Shown piece by piece: positions 59,583 through 64,000 of a DNA stretch of 64,000 nucleotides. The DNA is taken from contig CM026387.1 in assembly GCA_014843695.1 (NCBI GenBank), positions 79,319,536 to 79,383,535 on the forward strand, written 5' to 3'. The notes under the pieces are model-generated. The model saw only the letters and a list, made by a program, of their open reading frames with translations. It searched no databases and was not told where the DNA came from. This DNA comes from Archivesica marissinica (taxonomy: Eukaryota; Mollusca; Bivalvia; Venerida; Vesicomyidae). Within the stretch, counting starts at the first letter, position 1. Every line of letters begins with the position of its first letter. A program made the translations under genes and the position numbers.

Positions 59583-60229
59583 TGAAGTCGTTGTTGCTAT
59601 TTGACCCGTGTTCCAGTATGTGTATCAGTGGATAAACTGGAAGCGGTAAAACGCAGTGGGTGTACAGGTTTTTAAAGAATTTACCGCGCATGTACGCCAG
59701 AGACCCTCTTTCCCACGTCTTATACTGTTACGGTATACATCAACGGATCTTTGGTGAGATGGAACAAACCGTACCGAACTTTACCAGTAAACTAGGATTA
59801 CCGACGTCAGAAGAATTGGATACGTTTACGCGCGACCGACGTCATAAATTGATCGTTATTGACGATTTGGTACAAGACGTTGTACAAAACAAAGAAATGG
59901 AACTGTTGTTTACACAAGGAACGCACCATAAATGCGTCAGTGTTACTTTAATTACCCAGAATTTGTACCCTAGAGGAAAACACTCCAGAACTATCGCCTT
60001 AAATACTTGGTACATGGTATTGATGAAAAACTTGAGAGACGTATCGCAAGTGGGAATTATGGGACGCCAACTCTACCCAGGAAAAGCTCGAGGTTTCACG
60101 AAAGCTTACGAAGACTCTTTAAAGCGAGGCTACTTCATCGTCGACATGAGTCCTCACAGTGACGACAGATATCGCCTTAGGACGGACATCTTTCCGGGAC
60201 AAGATCCCATAATCTATAGATTGACGTAA
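59582..60229 (+). pseudogene. FtsK/HerA-type (A32-like) packaging ATPase, stop inside the P-loop
   Basis: The genome-packaging ATPase of Polintons and adintoviruses. ATG 59582-59584; about 215 codons. Walker A is TGSGKT (59636-59653), but the codon just before it is TAA (59633-59635). Walker B is KLIVIDDLV (about 59845-59871). The downstream conserved VTLITQNLYPRGKHSRT block (about 59941-59992) is typical of the family, as are YMVLMKNLRD and GRQLYPG. Apart from the one stop the frame is open to TAA 60227-60229. Initiation downstream of the stop would remove part of the nucleotide-binding loop, so activity is unlikely. Confidence 0.88.
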
Positions 60230-60245
60230 GAAGAAGAAATTCTGA

Positions 60246-60578
60246 CGAGTAACCTTGGTTGAACTTATAAAGCAACAGCGCCATTTCTTACAACTTATAA
60301 TACAGACGTCCACGACACAGAGAAAAGCGTTACTACGCACTATAACCAGAAATCAACTTAGAGCCATAGGTCAGATCGCATACAACACCATCAAGTCCAA
60401 AATTAGATTATCCCCTACCGAAAAGAACCGACTGAAACGTCACAGGCTACTTATTCATCTTCTGGGCAATATAAAAGTGGGATATCGACAGAAGAAGGAA
60501 GCTATAAAGAACAAACAGCGTATTGTGTGTGCATTGGTGAACATTTCCTCAGTTTATTTGGAGTCGGTGTTACAGTAA
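60246..60578 (+). pseudogene. Small basic Polinton protein, copy 1, no ATG
   Basis: About 110 codons open from 60246 to TAA 60576-60578 with no ATG in frame anywhere, so the start has been lost or is non-canonical (TTG 60255 is available). Lys/Arg-rich and helical: LLRTITRNQLRAIGQIAYN, LSPTEKNRLKRHRLLIHLL, KKEAIKNKQR. The layout (QL..IG.IA.N...G.I.L....+..L.+++..I..L......++K) matches the minus-strand ORF at 63372-63710. Such small basic proteins sit near the capsid genes of many Polinton-like elements; a core or membrane-active virion role has been suggested for comparable proteins, and this is inference here. Confidence 0.65.
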
Positions 60579-60697
60579 TGGAGAAACTAATACTAATTCC
60601 CTACGAAAAGTACCAACGTTTGCTCCAGGACACACCTAAAAATAAGGACCCCGTGAAACCTAGGACGTACAAGGACATCGCTTTATTACCACCGTGA
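60578..60697 (+). pseudogene. Short EKY-type Polinton ORF, probably truncated
   Basis: 39 codons from ATG 60578-60580, which overlaps the preceding stop as TAATG, to TGA 60695-60697. It starts MEKLILIPYEKYQRLLQDTP, similar to the N-terminus of a small unnamed protein often found after the basic protein in Polintons. Past the TGA the sequence remains Lys/Glu-rich in two frames up to about 60800, so the original gene was probably longer. Function unknown. Confidence 0.5.
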
Positions 60698-60800
60698 AAA
60701 CAAGAGAGAAAAAACAGACGTTGAAAAGAAGAAGAAGAAACCTATGGCAAAGAAACAAAATACCAGCTTGCCAATAGACTGGATATCATTTTGAATGAAC

Positions 60801-60836
60801 AATAAAGACAATAAAGTTCTATTCTAATAATTTATT
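60801..60836. terminator. Convergent poly(A) signals
   Basis: AATAAA at 60801-60806 and 60810-60815 serves the plus-strand block; TTTATT at 60831-60836 is AATAAA for the minus-strand block. They lie between the two converging gene clusters. Confidence 0.6.
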
Positions 60837-60878
60837 ATACGATCTATATACATATTAAAATTCACAAAAATATACATT

Positions 60879-61301
60879 TTATTTGTTTTTCTTTAAAAAT
60901 GTCTCAATATAGTCATCATTCCTTGACAGTCCGTGAACTTGAAATGGTTTCACTATGTCCTTCATTGACATTCCGACAGATCGATTCATGACGTAGTATA
61001 CGCAGTAAAGTCCGCACATGTCCGAGTTGGAACGTTGTAGCTGGTCACAATTCATAAAATAGTGTCTTTGTAATATTGTTTCGAAGCCAACATCATAGTC
61101 CATTGGTTTTCTTCCTAGAGAATCGAAAAATTCGTAGGGTCCTCTGACTGGAAAGTAGAACATTACCCAATGTTTACCCGGTCCGTCTCTGGTGTCTGTG
61201 TTTGAAATAAAGAAGCGTCCCCTTTGTATTCTAACTTGATCGGCAGCGCATATAGTGACAGGATATTGTCTCAGGAGTACGTTTAACTGCCAATTATTCA
61301 T
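60879..61301 (-). CDS. Adenain-like cysteine protease (Polinton PRO)
   Basis: Maturation protease of the adenovirus-protease/Ulp1 fold, which cleaves capsid precursors in related viruses. 140 residues, the usual compact size. Catalytic residues in the expected order: His44 in GKHWVMFYF, Asp60 in FFDSLGR, Gln89 seven residues before Cys96 in SDMCGLYC. ATG 61299-61301 overlaps the stop of the capsid gene (ATGA), so the two are probably co-expressed. No stop or frameshift, and all four key residues are present. Confidence 0.9.
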   Translation of the reverse strand: MNNWQLNVLLRQYPVTICAADQVRIQRGRFFISNTDTRDGPGKHWVMFYFPVRGPYEFFDSLGRKPMDYDVGFETILQRHYFMNCDQLQRSNSDMCGLYCVYYVMNRSVGMSMKDIVKPFQVHGLSRNDDYIETFLKKNK

Positions 61302-62554
61302 TTTACAAACACTCCCCTGGCACCGTTAATGTTGAGAATTTCAGGGAAAGTTGCGTACATAATCAAGGTGACACTCTCTGGTAAGGCGGTGCCAAACTTG
61401 AGTTCCAGACGACAATGTCCTTTTCTTTTGGTGTTGAACGTGTAGAACGGATCGATATCCATCACGTACAGACAGTAACCGTTCATATACTCGTCCCTGT
61501 CCACGTTGATATCGTTCCTGAATAGGGTTAATGTCCTGTAGCAGTCTACGTACTGATTGGCTCCGTCATTATGTTGTAATGGTTGCGAGAGATAAGACTG
61601 GCCATCCACGTACAGGCCCATTGAACTACAGTCATAATTCTGAAAGTAGAACGGGTTCTTGCCGTTGTCTCCCGTATACGCTGCACTGGCTACTAGTCCC
61701 ACGATCAGTTTATTGGGTACTAATCCTTGGAAAATGTCGTCCGAGCTGTAGCTATACTGTCCTGCTGCGATGGATGTCGTCTTGATCTCTGAACGTAGGT
61801 GATGGTAGATGGCAGGTTGGTCTTGAATGAGTTTTTCGTGTGCTAATATGACCGCACTGTTGAGACGTTGGACGCATAGCTTAAAACGGGCGTCCACAAT
61901 CTGTACTTTTTCTTTAGGATTTATTGAGTCTGACATCAGTCTGAAGGAGTTCTGTCCCGACCACAGTTTGAGACCTATCGATACGCCGTTGATGAGAAGT
62001 TTGGACTGTTGAAACAAATCCAAAAGCAATGGTCCCTCCAAATCCACGAGTTTCCCTCCTAACGTTCTAGTATATCTAATAAATAGTCCTGAATTAGGGC
62101 CCGTCTTGGCATCGGCAGTATCGGTTCCTACATCTTTGTAATACATCTGACTTGTCAATACGTTTTGTTGGATATCTCTGTTGGTGTTCAGAATCGTGTC
62201 TATGTAGGCTTTGTAAGGGTAGTCGGTTCCATCGTGAGATATCTGAGCCTGTTGAAAGGTGACGTCCACCTGCCTAAATATAGTGTGTAGGGGCATATTG
62301 ATGAGCCCCGCTACGACCGAATGTTCTATAGGCGTACCATCCTCACCGACGATCCTCAACTTGACGTTCAGGACGCTTCTCTTGAGGTCGACGTAAGCCG
62401 ATGACTGCGGCGGAATGTTAAACTCCAGAACGGAAGTCTCCGTAATTTGATTGATGGGTCGATATTCGATCCATTCTCTCGACTGTATAGAAGCATCCGA
62501 AGGCAATGCAACAAATAGAGATAATTCGTCTCGGTGAAAGTCGTCTTGGTTAAT
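61298..62554 (-). CDS. Double-jelly-roll major capsid protein (F54H12.2-like), start codon missing
   Basis: Major capsid protein of Polinton/adintovirus type, the family annotated in invertebrates as F54H12.2-like. Diagnostic N-terminal stretch: REWIEYRPINQITETSVLEF, then YVDLKRSVLNVKLRI. Later blocks such as LLDLFQQSKLLINGVSIGLKL, YSSDDIFQGLVPNKLIVGLV and GHCRLELKFGTALPESVTLI fit the family to its C-terminus. The homologous region begins upstream of the first usable codon: the frame is open from about 62554 (DELSLFVALPSDASIQSREW), but no in-frame ATG exists before about codon 70, so the start is lost, non-AUG or supplied by splicing. The frame is otherwise uninterrupted for over 400 codons. 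The neighbouring penton-like gene ends at 62561. Confidence 0.85.
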   Translation of the reverse strand: MNQDDFHRDELSLFVALPSDASIQSREWIEYRPINQITETSVLEFNIPPQSSAYVDLKRSVLNVKLRIVGEDGTPIEHSVVAGLINMPLHTIFRQVDVTFQQAQISHDGTDYPYKAYIDTILNTNRDIQQNVLTSQMYYKDVGTDTADAKTGPNSGLFIRYTRTLGGKLVDLEGPLLLDLFQQSKLLINGVSIGLKLWSGQNSFRLMSDSINPKEKVQIVDARFKLCVQRLNSAVILAHEKLIQDQPAIYHHLRSEIKTTSIAAGQYSYSSDDIFQGLVPNKLIVGLVASAAYTGDNGKNPFYFQNYDCSSMGLYVDGQSYLSQPLQHNDGANQYVDCYRTLTLFRNDINVDRDEYMNGYCLYVMDIDPFYTFNTKRKGHCRLELKFGTALPESVTLIMYATFPEILNINGARGVFVK

Positions 62555-62560
62555 ATTTTA

Positions 62561-63331
62561 CTAGTATGCCAGTTGGTCTTCAGGATCGTAGGTATTGCGT
62601 TTTGTACGTTTTGATATAGACAGTACGCTTTTCGTGTTCTTACGCTTTTTACCATCTTCCTTCTTACGCTCTCTTTCTACTTCCGCTTTGGCAATCTCGG
62701 TCGCCTGAGCTACGGGTGACACTAGTTTGACTACTGGACGACTCTGTTCTTCTTCCTTTAATCTTCTGTTTCTAGAACCACTTCCCACTATATACCGTCC
62801 TAAATGATCGGGTTGTACGTAGCCGTCTCTCATGTCCTTAAAATGTTGATACCATTTATCATAGTCGGGTACGTAAGGTACCCATTTCTGTTGTTTGTAG
62901 TCGTATACTTCTATGGAACCCATTCTCTCCTTTTCAAATGCAGAACGCAGTGAAGATCGTTGGACTGAAACTCGATATCGAAACTCGTATAGTCTGATTG
63001 TATTCAAATGTGTGACTTTCACGGGTACGTACGTCGGACTGCTAAACTCTGACGCCTTTAGTTTCTTGTAACGGCTCTGAATCTCGATATTTCTCAACAC
63101 CGGAAGCGAGGTTTCTCTGACGTAGGACTCTTCCACTATACCGCAGCAGAGATACAGTCTTGAGCTCTTTGGCGTGAAATTAGAGGTGAATGATATCTCT
63201 TTCACGGCGCACATCCAATGACCTTCGAGAGTATAAGTTCGTGGGAACTGAATCCAAAAGTCTGATAGATTGTTATTCTTACGTATATCGAGTGAATCCT
63301 GGCTACTTAGGTACAGGTGAAGGTCGTACAT
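62561..63331 (-). CDS. Minor capsid / penton-like protein (Polinton)
   Basis: 256 residues from ATG 63329-63331. N-terminus YDLHLYLSSQDSLDIRKNNN, then DFWIQFPRTYTLEGHWMCAV and KEISF. This pattern (short strand, SxxSLD, N-N, F...P..Y.LEG.W..A..EI.F) is characteristic of the single-jelly-roll minor capsid proteins encoded beside the major capsid gene. A Gly/Arg-containing GRYIVGSGSRNRR segment and a strongly basic C-terminal tail (ERERKKEDGKKRKN) follow. Intact frame. Expected to occupy capsid vertices; that role is inferred from the family. Confidence 0.8.
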   Translation of the reverse strand: MYDLHLYLSSQDSLDIRKNNNLSDFWIQFPRTYTLEGHWMCAVKEISFTSNFTPKSSRLYLCCGIVEESYVRETSLPVLRNIEIQSRYKKLKASEFSSPTYVPVKVTHLNTIRLYEFRYRVSVQRSSLRSAFEKERMGSIEVYDYKQQKWVPYVPDYDKWYQHFKDMRDGYVQPDHLGRYIVGSGSRNRRLKEEEQSRPVVKLVSPVAQATEIAKAEVERERKKEDGKKRKNTKSVLSISKRTKRNTYDPEDQLAY

Positions 63332-63371
63332 GATTAAGCTTTATAAACTGCTACTCATTCTTACGATGTTT

Positions 63372-63710
63372 CTAACATGTCTTCACTTCGTCTAACACCG
63401 TCTGAATCAAGTAAACGCTGTTTAGCATCACGGGTATGGCGGAATGATACCGTTTTACCAGACTCTTTTTCCTGTCTGAACTTACTCTAGCTGAAGCCAT
63501 AGCTTTTATCATCATTCTTCGTCTTTCCAACACTCTAACGTCTCTTCTCAAAGGATTAATTGTCCCATTTATCAATCTCTTAGCCACCTGTCCTATAGCC
63601 GACAATTGGCGGCCATTAATGTTTAGTAACATTCTTTTGCGATCCGTATCGCTAACGTCTCTCAAGGTCGTCATATAATGGATAGACGGATACACTTCGG
63701 AACGTTCCAT
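63372..63710 (-). CDS. Small basic Polinton protein, copy 2
   Basis: 112 residues from ATG 63708-63710, intact. MLLNINGRQLSAIGQVAKRL, then INGTINPLRRDVRVLERRRM, MIKAMASARVSSDRKKSLVK and SAIPVMLNSVYLIQTVL align along their length with the plus-strand ORF at 60246-60578. High Arg/Lys content and amphipathic helices suggest a DNA-binding core or virion-associated protein. Located between the penton-like and TBP-like genes on the same strand. Confidence 0.65.
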   Translation of the reverse strand: MERSEVYPSIHYMTTLRDVSDTDRKRMLLNINGRQLSAIGQVAKRLINGTINPLRRDVRVLERRRMMIKAMASARVSSDRKKSLVKRYHSAIPVMLNSVYLIQTVLDEVKTC

Positions 63711-63746
63711 GCCGATAATAGGATAGCGTTCTTCGTCTTCTTACGT

Positions 63747-64000
63747 CTATCGTGTATAAAGTTCCAGTTCAATGAATACCGGGTAGACTACATCGTCGAT
63801 TTGAGACTTCCGTTTAATGCCGGTGATCACGATCTTACCGCTACGAAAACAACTAAAGGTCACCCCTTGTGTCTTAAAATTGACAGTGGGAAACAACTCC
63901 GGTTCGTAAATGGATGGTCTTTCCTTGGCTAAAAGTTCCAAATTCAGGTCAGCGCTTAACGCGTGACTAGCTGAAACGGTTATACACTTTACATCTTTTA
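63747..64000 (-). CDS. TATA-binding-protein-like protein, partial (5' end beyond window)
   Basis: The frame enters from the right edge and ends at TAG 63747-63749, giving the last 83 codons. It reads VKCITVSASHALSADLNLEL, then PSIYEPELFPTVNF, TFSCFRSGKIVITGIK and IDDVVYPVFIELELY. This matches one TBP repeat in order: the first beta strand with N/S at the DNA-facing position, LDL..L, YEPE.FP..., the V.F..F.SGK.VITG.K strand pair, and the I...VYP....L helix. The YEPELFP block is the second-repeat signature of TBP, so the missing part probably contains the first repeat. It is on the same strand as and next to the capsid genes, suggesting it belongs to the viral element. In function it would direct RNA polymerase II (or viral) initiation at TATA elements; this is inferred from the family. 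Confidence 0.72.
   Translation of the reverse strand, partial: KDVKCITVSASHALSADLNLELLAKERPSIYEPELFPTVNFKTQGVTFSCFRSGKIVITGIKRKSQIDDVVYPVFIELELYTR

Noticed and set aside
61531..62655. Open frames antisense to or overlapping the capsid gene
   Set aside because: They overlap a strongly conserved capsid frame and show no domain of their own.
50265..64000. Retroviral-type integrase of the Polinton
   Set aside because: No HHCC zinc finger or DDE core could be read in any frame in the window. It may lie beyond 64000 or be lost.

Overview
The window looks like nuclear DNA of an invertebrate animal, most plausibly a mollusc. This rests on many tRNA-derived SINEs, MITEs, non-LTR retrotransposon fragments, very long tandem arrays, one long intronless glycosyltransferase gene, and an endogenous Polinton/Maverick (adintovirus-like) element of the type common in marine invertebrates. 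No organism-specific gene fixes the species, so this is inference.

Layout. 1-1211 is a short-unit array. 1416-4157 (minus) is the only convincing host-type gene: a 913-residue membrane glycosyltransferase of family GT2 resembling bacterial MdoH/OpgH glucosyltransferases. 4.2-29.5 kb is repeat territory: five or six SINE families, two small TIR element families, non-LTR fragments at 15.9-16.1 and 17.3-18.0 kb, a 3.2-kb element with inverted terminal repeats carrying a decayed repeat-family gene (22.4-25.6 kb), and arrays with 39-, 26-, 55-, 29-, 4-, 24- and 27-bp units. 29.5-42.1 kb is almost wholly two giant arrays (35-bp and 42-bp units) separated by a 0.1-kb SINE fragment. The 42-bp array holds a fortuitous-looking open frame of 2330 codons. 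42.1-50.3 kb has a 16-bp array, a compound 23/53/48-bp array, more SINEs, and two copies of a 92-bp palindromic MITE with 8-bp target duplications. Tandem arrays occupy roughly a third of the window.

From about 50.3 kb to the right edge the sequence changes: it is richer in CpG, denser in genes and largely free of SINEs. It holds an endogenous Polinton-like virus. On the plus strand are a protein-primed family B DNA polymerase (broken by six in-frame stops and two frameshifts), a small membrane protein (one stop), a packaging ATPase (stop inside the P-loop), a small basic protein and a short EKY-type ORF. Converging on these from the minus strand are an adenain-like protease, the double-jelly-roll major capsid protein (F54H12.2-like), a minor capsid/penton-like protein, a second copy of the small basic protein, and, running off the edge, a TATA-binding-protein-like protein. 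A membrane-anchored ORF with a possible PC4-like C-terminus lies between polymerase and ATPase. The replication/packaging side is eroded while the minus-strand morphogenesis genes are almost uninterrupted.

The most interesting possibility is that this element carried its own transcription-initiation factors (TBP-like and perhaps PC4-like) together with clustered TATAAATA motifs upstream of the polymerase. No integrase and no terminal repeats were found in the window; the right end of the element lies beyond 64000.
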